A DNA stretch of 64,000 nt, taken from Porphyrobacter sp. AAP82 (lineage in GTDB: Bacteria > Pseudomonadota > Alphaproteobacteria > Sphingomonadales > Sphingomonadaceae). The first letter of the stretch is position 1. Every line of letters starts with the position of its first letter. The notes beneath the pieces are model-generated. The model made no database searches. It saw only the letters and a list, made by a program, of their open reading frames with translations, and was not told the origin of the DNA. A program made the position numbers and the translations under genes. This document shows, piece after piece, positions 1-7,670 of this stretch. Location of the stretch: the NCBI RefSeq assembly GCF_000331285.1, contig NZ_ANFX01000005.1, positions 1 through 64,000 on the forward strand, in the 5' to 3' direction.

Positions 1-148
1 CGGCGCGATCGAGCGCGGCGGCGCGGGCCGCGCTCGGCATGGCCGCGAGCCGGCGCTGGGCAGTGCGCGCAGCCAGGGCGAGCGCCGTCACCAGCGCGGC
101 GGGATCGGCAGCCTCGGCGGGCGTGAGGGCGGCGGTCATGGCGGTCAT
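1..148 (-). CDS. proA: Probable gamma-glutamyl phosphate reductase, N-terminus only
   Basis: The minus strand from an ATG at 148 (or one at 139) stays open to the window edge. It reads as an alanine-rich N-terminal helix with the pattern ARTAQRRLAAMPSAARAAAL. That resembles the start of ProA, glutamate-5-semialdehyde dehydrogenase, which makes the proline precursor in the cytoplasm. Only about 49 residues are visible and no catalytic motif lies inside them, so the call rests on the N-terminal pattern alone. The gene is divergent from the M23 peptidase that follows. Confidence 0.5.
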   Translation of the reverse strand, partial: MTAMTAALTPAEAADPAALVTALALAARTAQRRLAAMPSAARAAALDRA

Positions 149-404
149 CCGCCCGCCCTAGCACCGCGCGGCGCGCGTGTCAGGCCCGCACCCCGATCCG
201 CCCCGCAGGGCAGCGATTCGCCGCAGGGGAACGGGGGATTCGCACCTGCCGCAGGGCGCGTCTTGCAGCGCTTTTGCAAACGTTGATCGATTCGCCGCGA
301 TTCCGCATCGGCTCACCTAAGAGAGCAACTTAGGATTCGACCATAGAGGGCCTCCCTGATAGCTCCACCGCCCGGGGCACAACAAAAAAACCGGGGCCGC
401 AATC

Positions 405-1583
405 TTGTCACTCAGAGATACCGCACATGCGTGGGGCGACCGGCTGCGGCATTGGTTCCCCGACCGCGAGTTCTTCATGCGCGCCGACGGGCAGGTGCGC
501 TTCATCAAGGTCTCCTCGCAGCTCCAGATGCGCGTTGCCGGCGGCGTGGTCGTGCTGGCCTTGCTGTGGCTGGTCGCACTGGGCGTGATGGCCTGGGGCC
601 AGTACCGCGCCGAGGCCGATCTTGCCTCCTTCGTCGAAGAGAAAGCCCGGGTCGCCAAGGCGGGCGAGCGGCTCAAGGAATATGGCGGCAATCTCGACAA
701 GGTGGTCGATGATCTCAAGGAGCGGCAGGACTTCCTCGACGAGATGGCCCGGATGCTGCCCGAAGACATGGTCAAGGAAGGCGCGGCAAGCGGCACGATC
801 ACGGATTCGACCCGCGAGGCCGGCGAGACGGTCAAGAAGGTCAGCGCGCTGATCCCCGAGGCCCGCGGCCTTGCCGAACTCGAAGCCCGCCAGCTCGCCT
901 ATGTCGAGCGCCTCACCCGCTTTGCCGATGCCCGCGCGCGCCGCGCCGAGGCGGCAATGCGCAAGCTCAACCTCGATCCCCAGACCATGGCCCGCCAGGC
1001 GCAGGCGGCGATGGGCGGCCCCTTCGAGGCGCTGTCCGCCGCCGATCTCGACCCGCGTTTCGAACGGCTCGGCCTGTCGCTCGCCCGCATGACGGTGTTC
1101 GAGCGCGCGCTGGACGGCATCCCGCAGGTCGTGCCCGCCAGCATCCAGTCGATCACCTCGGGCTTCGGTTTCCGTCGCGATCCGTTCAACGGGCGCGGGG
1201 CAATGCATGCCGGGATCGACTTCAAGGGCCCGATCGGCTCGCCGATCTTCGCCGCCGCCGATGGCCGCGTGACCTTTGCCGGACGCAAATCGGGCTATGG
1301 CAATGCGATCGAGATCACCCACGCTAACGGAATGTTGACCCGCTACGCCCACTTGTCGCGGATCGATGTGCGGGTCGGTCAGGCGGTCGCGGCGGGCACG
1401 ACGATCGGCGGGCTCGGCTCGACCGGACGCTCGACCGGTCCGCACTTGCATTTCGAAGTCCGCATCAATGACCGCGCGATCAATCCGCGCCCGTTTCTGG
1501 AGGCAGCCCCCGATGTTCTCAAGGAAGTCCGCGCAGCCGGATCCGGTTCCCCTGCCACCCGCCGCAGCGCCGCGGCCCGTTAA
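405..1583 (+). CDS. M23 family metallopeptidase, membrane-anchored (LytM domain)
   Basis: A 392-residue protein with one transmembrane segment near residues 44-64, a long charged, probably coiled periplasmic region (about 70-235), and a C-terminal LytM/peptidase M23 domain (about 245-367). The zinc ligands are visible as HAGID (His268, Asp272) and HLHFE (347-351). Family members cut peptidoglycan cross-links or act as scaffolds for such enzymes in the periplasm. The start is a TTG at 405. The only early in-frame ATG is at 477, which would leave the membrane segment intact, so the start is uncertain. The stop lies 10 bases before the bactofilin ATG, so the two are probably cotranscribed. This pairing recurs in many bacteria and suggests a joint role in cell shape. 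Confidence 0.9.
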   Translation: MSLRDTAHAWGDRLRHWFPDREFFMRADGQVRFIKVSSQLQMRVAGGVVVLALLWLVALGVMAWGQYRAEADLASFVEEKARVAKAGERLKEYGGNLDKVVDDLKERQDFLDEMARMLPEDMVKEGAASGTITDSTREAGETVKKVSALIPEARGLAELEARQLAYVERLTRFADARARRAEAAMRKLNLDPQTMARQAQAAMGGPFEALSAADLDPRFERLGLSLARMTVFERALDGIPQVVPASIQSITSGFGFRRDPFNGRGAMHAGIDFKGPIGSPIFAAADGRVTFAGRKSGYGNAIEITHANGMLTRYAHLSRIDVRVGQAVAAGTTIGGLGSTGRSTGPHLHFEVRINDRAINPRPFLEAAPDVLKEVRAAGSGSPATRRSAAAR

Positions 1584-1593
1584 CAGGAGCAGC

Positions 1594-1989
1594 ATGATGG
1601 CCTCTGGCTCGACCTTTTCGGTGATCGGTGCGGATGTGACCATCACCGGCAACCTTAGCGCTTCGGCCGATCTGCATATCGACGGCACGGTGCTCGGCGA
1701 TATCACCTGCGCCAGCCTCGTGCAGGGCGAGAAGAGCACGATCAACGGCGCGGTGGTGGCCGATAGCGCGCGGCTCGCGGGCAAGGTGACCGGGTCGATC
1801 ACCGCCAAGGAGCTGGTGATCCTCAAGACCGCGCGGATCGAGGGCGATGTGCATTATGACGCGCTGACCATCGAACAGGGCGCCGAGGTCGACGGGCGCT
1901 TTGCCCCCAACGGCCGCGCCGCCCCGGCAGCTCCGGTCGCGGCAGCCGCCAAGCCCGTGCTCGAAATGGGCGCCGAAGCGGCGGAATAA
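1594..1989 (+). CDS. Bactofilin family cytoskeletal protein
   Basis: A 131-residue protein whose central part (about residues 8-105) has the repeating hydrophobic/glycine pattern of the bactofilin beta-helix: VTITGNLSASADLHIDG, then GDITC, INGAVVAD, KVTGSITAKEL and IEGDVHYDALTI. Bactofilins polymerise without nucleotides into membrane-associated filaments that position peptidoglycan enzymes. The C-terminal tail is short and Ala/Pro-rich. An AGGAG ribosome site ends six bases before the ATG at 1594, and a second in-frame ATG follows at once. The upstream M23 peptidase is the likely functional partner, as in other bactofilin-M23 operons (inference from context). Confidence 0.92.
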   Translation: MMASGSTFSVIGADVTITGNLSASADLHIDGTVLGDITCASLVQGEKSTINGAVVADSARLAGKVTGSITAKELVILKTARIEGDVHYDALTIEQGAEVDGRFAPNGRAAPAAPVAAAAKPVLEMGAEAAE

Positions 1990-1999
1990 GCCTGGCTCG

Positions 2000-2024
2000 C
2001 CCCCTCCCGCAAGCGGAAGAGGGG
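2000..2024. repeat. Degenerate GC-rich palindrome (REP-like, single copy)
   Basis: A CCCCTCCCGCAAGCGG core followed by a mismatched arm fills the gap between the convergent bactofilin and acyl-CoA ligase genes. It matches the left palindrome of the composite repeats at about 12.0, 28.8 and 30.1 kb, but one arm has decayed. Confidence 0.6.
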
Positions 2025-2031
2025 ACCGGAG

Positions 2032-3699
2032 TCAGAGCACCTCGGCCCTCAGGGTCTTGCGATCCAGCTTGCCGATCATCGTCTTGGGCAGGCTTTCGCG
2101 CACCACCACCATGTCGACCCGCTCGTGCTTGCCGATGCGGGCGTTGAGCCAGTGTGCGAGTTCCTCGCCGGTGGCGCCGGCGCCTTCGTTCAGCGTCACA
2201 TAGGCGCGCGGCACCTCGCCGCGATAGTCCTCGGGAACGCCGATCACCAGCGCCTCCTTCACGGCGGGGTGTTCGAGGATCACGTCCTCGACCACGCTCG
2301 GGAAGACCTTGAAGCCGCCCACCGCGATCATGTCCTTGATGCGGTCGACGATCTCGAGGAAGCCCTCGGCATCGATCCGCGCGACATCGCCGGTGCGCAG
2401 GTAGCGCTTGGCATCGATGGTGACGAAGGTTTCGGCATCGGTTTCGGGGCGGTTCCAGTAGCCGCGCATCACCTGCGGACCGTGGACTGCCAGCTCCCCG
2501 GGCTCGCCTTCCGGGGCAAGCCGCGCGGCGTCCTCCTTGTCGAGCAGCACCACCTGCGTCCCCGGCACCAGCTGGCCGATCGTCCCGCGCTTGCGGATGC
2601 CGTCATAGGGATTGGCCGAGACCACGCCCGAACTTTCGGTGAGGCCGTAGCCCTCACAGATGCGCACGCCGGTGACCGCCTCGAATTTTTCATGGACCGG
2701 TCCGGGCATCGGCGCGCCGCTGGAGATGCAGACTTTCAGACTGCCGAGATCGGTCTTCGCCAGATCGGGGTGATCGAGGATCGCCTGGAACATCGTCGGC
2801 ACGCCGGGAAAGCCGGTGCAGCGGTAGCGCTGGATCGTTGCGAGCACTTGGCGGGTCTCGAACCGCGGCACCATCGCGATCGCGGCGCCCGTCACCATCG
2901 CGTGATTGAGCAGCGCGGTGTTGGCGAAGACGTGGAAGAACGGCAGCGCGCCCATGAACACCTCGCCCGCCGGATTGCCGAAGGGGTTGAGCGCGGCGAC
3001 CTGCTGGGCGTTCACCGAAAGCTGGTCATGCCCCAGCATCGCGCCCTTGGGCCGCCCGGTGGTGCAGCCGGTATATTGCAGCAGGGCAAGATCGGCGGGG
3101 GTAACCTCGACCGGCACCGGATTGCCCGCCGGGGTCATTTCGGTCCAGCTCTTGATGGTCGGACCGTAAGCCACCGCGGCGATCTGGCTGCGCTTGAGGA
3201 GCCGGAGTGCCAGCCCCTTGTACCACGGCAGCTGGTCGGCAAGGCTGCCCACCACCAGCGTCTCGAGCGCCGAGGCGCCCAGCACCTTGCTCGCGGTCTT
3301 GTAGAGTTCGGGCACATCGACCGTCACCAGCACCCGGGTGCCGCTGTCGCCGACTTGCCAGCTCAGCTCCTCGACCGAATAGAGCGGCGAGAAGTTCACC
3401 ACCACCGCGCCCGCCATCATCGCCCCGTAATAGGCGGCGGCGTAGATCGGGACATTGGGCAGGAACAGACCGACGCGGTCGCCCTTCTGGATGCCGATGG
3501 TCTGGAGCCCGAGGGCAAAGGCCTTGGCCTGCTTGTGGATCTGGGCGTAGCTGTAGGTCCGCCCGAGGAAATGCAGGAACGGCGCCTGCGGGTTCATCGC
3601 CAGCGTGCGTTCGAGCAGTGCGGGCAGGCTCGCGGGCGCGAAGGTCGTCTCGAGCGGGAGCGGGTGATGATAGGCGGTTGCGACGCTACTGACAGTCAT
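2032..3699 (-). CDS. Long-chain fatty acid-CoA ligase (AMP-binding, FadD-like)
   Basis: An ANL-superfamily adenylating enzyme of 555 residues from the ATG at 3699; an in-frame TTG at 3720 is less likely. It activates fatty acids to acyl-CoA through an acyl-adenylate. Visible motifs are the P-loop region QYTGCTTGRPKG (about 208-219), the later CEGYGLTES motif, the hinge RTGD and the C-terminal catalytic lysine region KTMIGKLDRK. The normally invariant third position of the P-loop glycine run (TGG in FadD) is cysteine here, codon TGC at 3064-3066 on the minus strand. The gene is monocistronic and convergent with the bactofilin gene. Chain-length preference cannot be told from sequence. Confidence 0.9.
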   Translation of the reverse strand: MTVSSVATAYHHPLPLETTFAPASLPALLERTLAMNPQAPFLHFLGRTYSYAQIHKQAKAFALGLQTIGIQKGDRVGLFLPNVPIYAAAYYGAMMAGAVVVNFSPLYSVEELSWQVGDSGTRVLVTVDVPELYKTASKVLGASALETLVVGSLADQLPWYKGLALRLLKRSQIAAVAYGPTIKSWTEMTPAGNPVPVEVTPADLALLQYTGCTTGRPKGAMLGHDQLSVNAQQVAALNPFGNPAGEVFMGALPFFHVFANTALLNHAMVTGAAIAMVPRFETRQVLATIQRYRCTGFPGVPTMFQAILDHPDLAKTDLGSLKVCISSGAPMPGPVHEKFEAVTGVRICEGYGLTESSGVVSANPYDGIRKRGTIGQLVPGTQVVLLDKEDAARLAPEGEPGELAVHGPQVMRGYWNRPETDAETFVTIDAKRYLRTGDVARIDAEGFLEIVDRIKDMIAVGGFKVFPSVVEDVILEHPAVKEALVIGVPEDYRGEVPRAYVTLNEGAGATGEELAHWLNARIGKHERVDMVVVRESLPKTMIGKLDRKTLRAEVL

Positions 3700-3862
3700 G
3701 TCAATAATACTGGCGCACAAGCGAAACTGCCCGGGGGGCCTGCGCCAGAGAGCGAAATCCCGTCAGGCCGTGCCCGACACGGGGACCAAGTCAAACGTGA
3801 GTGGGACAGAGCAATTTCGGCCCGCCAAAGGACGGGCCGCGAGCGCACGCGCGCGAGCCGCA

Positions 3863-3901
3863 GGCGCTCAAGCCCGCAGGGCTTGAAACAGCGCCGAGGA
3901 T
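3863..3901 (+). repeat. Bulged stem-loop repeat, copy 1 (followed by GAGGAT)
   Basis: An outer stem GGCGCT (3863-3868) pairs with AGCGCC (3890-3895). An inner stem CAAGCCC (3869-3875) pairs with GGGCTTG (3879-3885) around a three-base loop. An unpaired AAAC (3886-3889) sits between the right arms, and GAGGAT follows directly. The same layout with different but complementary stem bases recurs at 55259-55293. It lies downstream of the trcR stop, in the gap before the acyl-CoA ligase. Confidence 0.6.
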
Positions 3902-3936
3902 GTGCCCGCGGAGGCGGGCACACACACAAGGGCTTC

Positions 3937-4674
3937 TCAGATAAACCCGCTCTCGGGGTCGATCTTCTCTTCGGCAGCCTCGGCTTCGCGTTTGCGGGCG
4001 AGCCAGGCTTCGGCCTCGGCTTCCTGCGCGGCCTGGGCTGCGGCCTTGTGGGTCGCATCGCGCTCGGCGCGCAGTTCCTCGATCAGCTTTTCGCGGTCGT
4101 TGCGCACCGGTGCGGCGGCGCCGTCCGCGTCTTCGGTGATCCCGGCGCGTTTGGCGGCCTTGGCAACCATCGCGTCCAGTTCACGCTGGGAACAAAGCCC
4201 GAGCGTCACCGGATCCTTGGGCTGGATGTTCTGGATGTTCCAGTGCGAGCGGTCGCGGATCGCGCCGATGGTGTTGCGGGTGGTGCCGATCAGCTTGGAG
4301 ATCTGCGCATCCGACACCTCGGGGTGGTTGCGCAGGATCCAGGCGATGCCGTCGGGCTTGTCCTGACGCTTCGAGACCGGGGTGTAGCGCGGGCCCTTGG
4401 TGCGGGTCACCTCGACGGGCGCCTTGTGCATCTTGAGCGAGTAGGCGGGATCGGCCTGGCCTTTCTCGATCTCGCCTTGCGTCAATTCGCCCGAGTGGAC
4501 CGGATCGCGGCCGGTATACTTGCTGCCCGCAAGGTCATCGGCCATCGCCTGCACTTCGAGGATGTGGAGGCCGCAGAACTCGGCGATCTGCTCGAAGGAG
4601 AGCGCGGTGTTGTCCACCAGCCAGGTCGCGGTGGCATGCGGCATCAGCGGCTTGGGCTGATCCTTGGTCGCCAT
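3937..4674 (-). CDS. TrcR/DUF1013 cell-cycle transcriptional regulator
   Basis: A 245-residue protein matching the alphaproteobacterial DUF1013 family, annotated as the cell-cycle regulator TrcR. Residues about 1-55 look like a helix-turn-helix-bearing head (LSFEQIAEFCGLH). A second DNA-binding-like stretch with SDAQISKLIGTTRNTIGAIR follows near 120-140. The C-terminal third is a charged Ala/Glu-rich coiled coil. The ATG at 4674 has GGAGA about eight bases upstream. Family members are nearly universal and conserved in alphaproteobacteria, but the regulon is not deducible here. The gene stands alone between the acyl-CoA ligase and a glycosyltransferase. Confidence 0.85.
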   Translation of the reverse strand: MATKDQPKPLMPHATATWLVDNTALSFEQIAEFCGLHILEVQAMADDLAGSKYTGRDPVHSGELTQGEIEKGQADPAYSLKMHKAPVEVTRTKGPRYTPVSKRQDKPDGIAWILRNHPEVSDAQISKLIGTTRNTIGAIRDRSHWNIQNIQPKDPVTLGLCSQRELDAMVAKAAKRAGITEDADGAAAPVRNDREKLIEELRAERDATHKAAAQAAQEAEAEAWLARKREAEAAEEKIDPESGFI

Positions 4675-4772
4675 GGGGGAATCTCCGTTGAAAATGAAAG
4701 GGCCGCCCCTTTCGGAGCGGCCGCCTTGCCAGCGCAGATAAGCGAAACCGTGCCAAACGGCAAGAAATGGAT

Positions 4773-5924
4773 TCAGAATACGTCCGGCGTTTGAAGGCTG
4801 ACAGCCTCGTCCTCTTCGAGCGCCACCAGTCCGGTCAGGAACTGCCGCGTCGCCGCGTCCCAGCTGAAGCTTGCGCCATAGCTCGCGCACAGCTTGCGGT
4901 CGCAATAGCGTGCGGCGTCGATCGCGCGGGTCAGGTCCTCGTGCATCGCCCCGACCTCGCTGGTGACGATGTCGAGCGGGCCGGGCACCGGAAAGGCGGC
5001 GACCGGCGTGCCGCAGGCGAGCGCCTCGATCATCACGAGACCGAAGGTGTCGGTGCGGCTCGGGAAGACGAACACATCCGCCCCGGCATAGCAGCCGGCG
5101 AGTTCCACGCCGCTCTTCTTGCCGAGGAAGCGCGCTTGGGGAAATTTCGCCTCGAGCGCCGCGCGGGCCGGGCCGTCGCCGACCACCACCTTGGTGCCGG
5201 GATAGGGGCAGGCGAGGAAGGCCTCGATATTCTTCTCGACCGCGATGCGCCCGACATAGAGCAGGATCGGTCCTTCAAGACCGGCATATTCGGGCGGCGG
5301 CGGGGCCTCGGGGGAGAAGCACGAAAGATCGACCCCCCGGCTCCAGTGGGTGAGCTGGGTCAGGCCCTGCTGCCGCAATTGCGCGCGGATCGTCTCGGTG
5401 GCGACCATGATGCGCTGCGCGGGGCGGTGGAACCAGCGGATATAGGGCCAGAAGACGCTCGCCGGCAGGCCGGTGCGGCGCGCGAGGTAATCGGGGAACT
5501 GGGTGTGGTAGGCGGTGGTGAAGGGCACCTTGCGGCGCAGGCAGTAACGCCTTGCGGCAAAGCCCAGGGGCCCCTCGGTCGCGATATGCACCGCTTCGGG
5601 CGCGATCTTCGCGAGCTGCCGCCCGACTGACCCCGGCGCGGTCAGCGCGAGGCGGATTTCGGGATAGGTCGGCGCGGGAACCGAGGGATAGCCCTCGGGG
5701 CTGATGACCGTGACCTCATGCCCCCAGGCGCGCAGCACGTCGCAGGTCGTCGAGAGTGTGCGCACCACCCCGTTGGTCTGCGGGTGCCAGGCATCGGTGA
5801 CGATCGCGATCGATGCGGGGACAAGCCCCGCGGGCGCGATCGATGCGGGCACAAGCCCCGCGGGCGCGATCGATGCCGGGGCGGGAGAGGCACTGTCGGT
5901 CGGGATCGTCGCCAGCCGGTTCAC
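4773..5924 (-). CDS. Glycosyltransferase family 4-type (GT-B) protein
   Basis: A 383-residue GT-B glycosyltransferase. The N-terminal Rossmann half opens with SIAIVTDAWHPQTNGVV. The C-terminal nucleotide-sugar half carries LYVGRIAVEKN and the EX7E-like donor motif FPSRTDTFGLVMIEALACG. It resembles enzymes adding mannose or glucuronic acid to diacylglycerol (MgtA/SqdX type), but donor and acceptor cannot be read from sequence. Before the first strand the protein holds a duplicated ten-residue unit PASIAPAGLV, encoded by a 30-base tandem repeat. Its ATG overlaps the stop of the phosphoesterase gene by four bases, so the two are translationally coupled and may act on the same lipid or saccharide. 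Confidence 0.88.
   Translation of the reverse strand: MNRLATIPTDSASPAPASIAPAGLVPASIAPAGLVPASIAIVTDAWHPQTNGVVRTLSTTCDVLRAWGHEVTVISPEGYPSVPAPTYPEIRLALTAPGSVGRQLAKIAPEAVHIATEGPLGFAARRYCLRRKVPFTTAYHTQFPDYLARRTGLPASVFWPYIRWFHRPAQRIMVATETIRAQLRQQGLTQLTHWSRGVDLSCFSPEAPPPPEYAGLEGPILLYVGRIAVEKNIEAFLACPYPGTKVVVGDGPARAALEAKFPQARFLGKKSGVELAGCYAGADVFVFPSRTDTFGLVMIEALACGTPVAAFPVPGPLDIVTSEVGAMHEDLTRAIDAARYCDRKLCASYGASFSWDAATRQFLTGLVALEEDEAVSLQTPDVF
5806..5876. repeat. 30-base tandem repeat, 2.3 copies, inside the glycosyltransferase gene
   Basis: Units at 5806-5835 and 5836-5865 differ by one base, and a partial third unit starts at 5866. The period is a multiple of three, so copy-number change would lengthen the N-terminal linker of the glycosyltransferase without shifting its frame. 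Confidence 0.9.
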
Positions 5925-6838
5925 GCCGCCTCGCGCGCCGGGCCCGCGACGGGCGCCCCGCCGTCGGCCGGATCGCCCGCACCCTCGGCGCGGCGCTTCA
6001 TCTCTTCGGGCCAGTGGAGGATTTCCATGCGGCCGTCATGATGTTCGACCAGCGCGTTGCAGCCTTCCACCCAGTCGCCATCGTTCCAGTATTCGATCGC
6101 CTTGCCGTTGTGATCGAACATGCGGAATTCGGCGGTGTGGATGTGGCCGCACACCACGCCATCGACGCCGCGCTCGCCGGCGGCGCGGGCGACGACTTCC
6201 TCGTACTTGCCGATGAACTCGACCGCGTTCTTGACCTTGTGCTTGGCCGCCTTGCTGAGCGACCAGTAGGGCTTGCCCATCCAGCGCCGCACGGTGTTCA
6301 CCGCGACGTTGCACTTCATCATGAAGTGGTAGGCATGGTCGCCCACGAAGGCGAGCCAGCGGTGCGAGAGCATCACCGCGTCGAACTCGTCGCCGTGGAG
6401 CACCATCAGGCGGCGACCGTCGGCGGTGTCGTGGAAGGCGGCGCGGCGGATTTCGATCCCGCCGAAGTTGAGGCCGGTGAACTGGCGGAACATCTCGTCG
6501 TGGTTGCCCGGGATGTAGACCACCCGGGTGCCGCGGCGGGCGCGCTTCATGATGCGCCACACGATGTCGTTGTGCGCGGAAGGCCAGTAAAACTTCTTCT
6601 TGAGGCGCCAGCCGTCGATGATGTCGCCGACCAGATACATGGTCTGGCTGTCGGTATGATCGAGGAAGTCGATCAGCATGTCGGCGTTGCAGCCCTTGGT
6701 GCCGAGGTGCACGTCGCTGATCCAGATCGTCCGATAGGAACGCCGCGAGTTGCCCTCGGGTTCGGGGATGCGCGGAGCGGCCGTGGGGAAGCTGGCAATA
6801 TTGTCGCTGATCAGGTCGGAGAGTTCGGCACTGGTCAT
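5921..6838 (-). CDS. LpxH-like metallophosphoesterase (UDP-2,3-diacylglucosamine diphosphatase family)
   Basis: A 305-residue calcineurin-like phosphoesterase with the full metal-ligand set: SDVHLG (about 41-46), GDIIDGW, GNHDE, HGDEFD and GHIHTAE. The LpxH family cleaves UDP-2,3-diacylglucosamine in lipid A synthesis, but this subgroup, adjacent to a GT4 glycosyltransferase, is a paralogue type whose substrate is unproven. The insert between HGDE and GHIH (with HFMMKCN) is typical of the membrane-associating cap. The tail is Ala/Gly/Pro-rich. The start ATG at 6838 has an AAGGG ribosome site. It is first in a two-gene unit with the glycosyltransferase. Confidence 0.85.
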   Translation of the reverse strand: MTSAELSDLISDNIASFPTAAPRIPEPEGNSRRSYRTIWISDVHLGTKGCNADMLIDFLDHTDSQTMYLVGDIIDGWRLKKKFYWPSAHNDIVWRIMKRARRGTRVVYIPGNHDEMFRQFTGLNFGGIEIRRAAFHDTADGRRLMVLHGDEFDAVMLSHRWLAFVGDHAYHFMMKCNVAVNTVRRWMGKPYWSLSKAAKHKVKNAVEFIGKYEEVVARAAGERGVDGVVCGHIHTAEFRMFDHNGKAIEYWNDGDWVEGCNALVEHHDGRMEILHWPEEMKRRAEGAGDPADGGAPVAGPAREAA

Positions 6839-7040
6839 GGGTAACCCTTGAGTGTCATTTCCCGTCCGATCCCCATGGCAGCCAATTGTTACAGCCGACT
6901 CACAGACAAATGACGGTTTCGCGTCATTTTCCGAAAGGTGGACGAGTCAATCGTGACCCATGCAGGCCCATTGCTGACCAGAATATGACTATTGCACGAC
7001 AAATCAAGGGCCCGCGCGGGCTGTCCGTCGATCGGCCCCG

Positions 7041-7670
7041 TCAGTCCATCGGGACGAAGCCCGGCAGCGCCCGGACCCGTTCGATCCACGCGGCGACGGC
7101 CGGATAATCCGCAAGCGCAAACCCGCCCTCGCCTGCCACATGGGTGTAGGCGAACAGCGTGATATCAGCGAGGCTCGGCGCCGCGCCGCAGAAAAACGTG
7201 CGCGGTTCCAGATGTTTGTCCATCACAGCCAGCGCCGCCTCGCCGCCTGCGGTCTTGCCGGGGATGGCGGCCAGCTGTTCGGGCGACAGGTTCGCCTCGC
7301 CGATGATCGCCAACCAGAAGCGCAAGGTCGCGATGTTGGGCTCGTGGCTATATTGCTCGAAGCACATCCAGCGCAGGCAATCGGCCTGGGCAAAGCGCTC
7401 CGCCGGGATCAGCGACGTCCCCTGCGCGAGGTACCAGCAGGCCGCGTTGCTCTCCGGCAAATACAGCGCGCCCTCGCCCGCGCCGATCTGCAGGACGGGG
7501 ATTCGCCCGTTGGCATTCACCTGCGACAGGAATGCGGGGGTGCGCGTCTCGCCCCTGGTGATGTCATAGGCCCGCCGCGCCAGCGGCAGGCCGAGCAGCG
7601 CGGCGGTCAGCACGATCTTGTAGCAATTCCCGCTGCGGGGGTCTTCGTGAAGGGTGAGGGTATCAGCCAC
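7041..7670 (-). CDS. Glutathione S-transferase family protein
   Basis: A 209-residue protein with an N-terminal thioredoxin-like domain (about 1-80: HEDPRSGNCYKIVL, NGRIPVLQ, LPESNAACWYLAQ) and an all-helical C-terminal domain (about 90-205) holding the SLADITLFAY N-capping motif. Such enzymes conjugate or reduce electrophiles with glutathione in the cytoplasm. The cysteine in SGNCYK occupies the active-site area, as in beta or omega-type GSTs. It starts with GTG at 7670 inside the last codons of the quinone oxidoreductase gene (8-base overlap), so the pair is probably a detoxification operon. Confidence 0.88.
   Translation of the reverse strand: MADTLTLHEDPRSGNCYKIVLTAALLGLPLARRAYDITRGETRTPAFLSQVNANGRIPVLQIGAGEGALYLPESNAACWYLAQGTSLIPAERFAQADCLRWMCFEQYSHEPNIATLRFWLAIIGEANLSPEQLAAIPGKTAGGEAALAVMDKHLEPRTFFCGAAPSLADITLFAYTHVAGEGGFALADYPAVAAWIERVRALPGFVPMD

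Noticed and set aside
5806..5876. CRISPR-like repeat
   Set aside because: The 30-base units are directly adjacent without spacers, lie in a coding frame and have no cas genes nearby.
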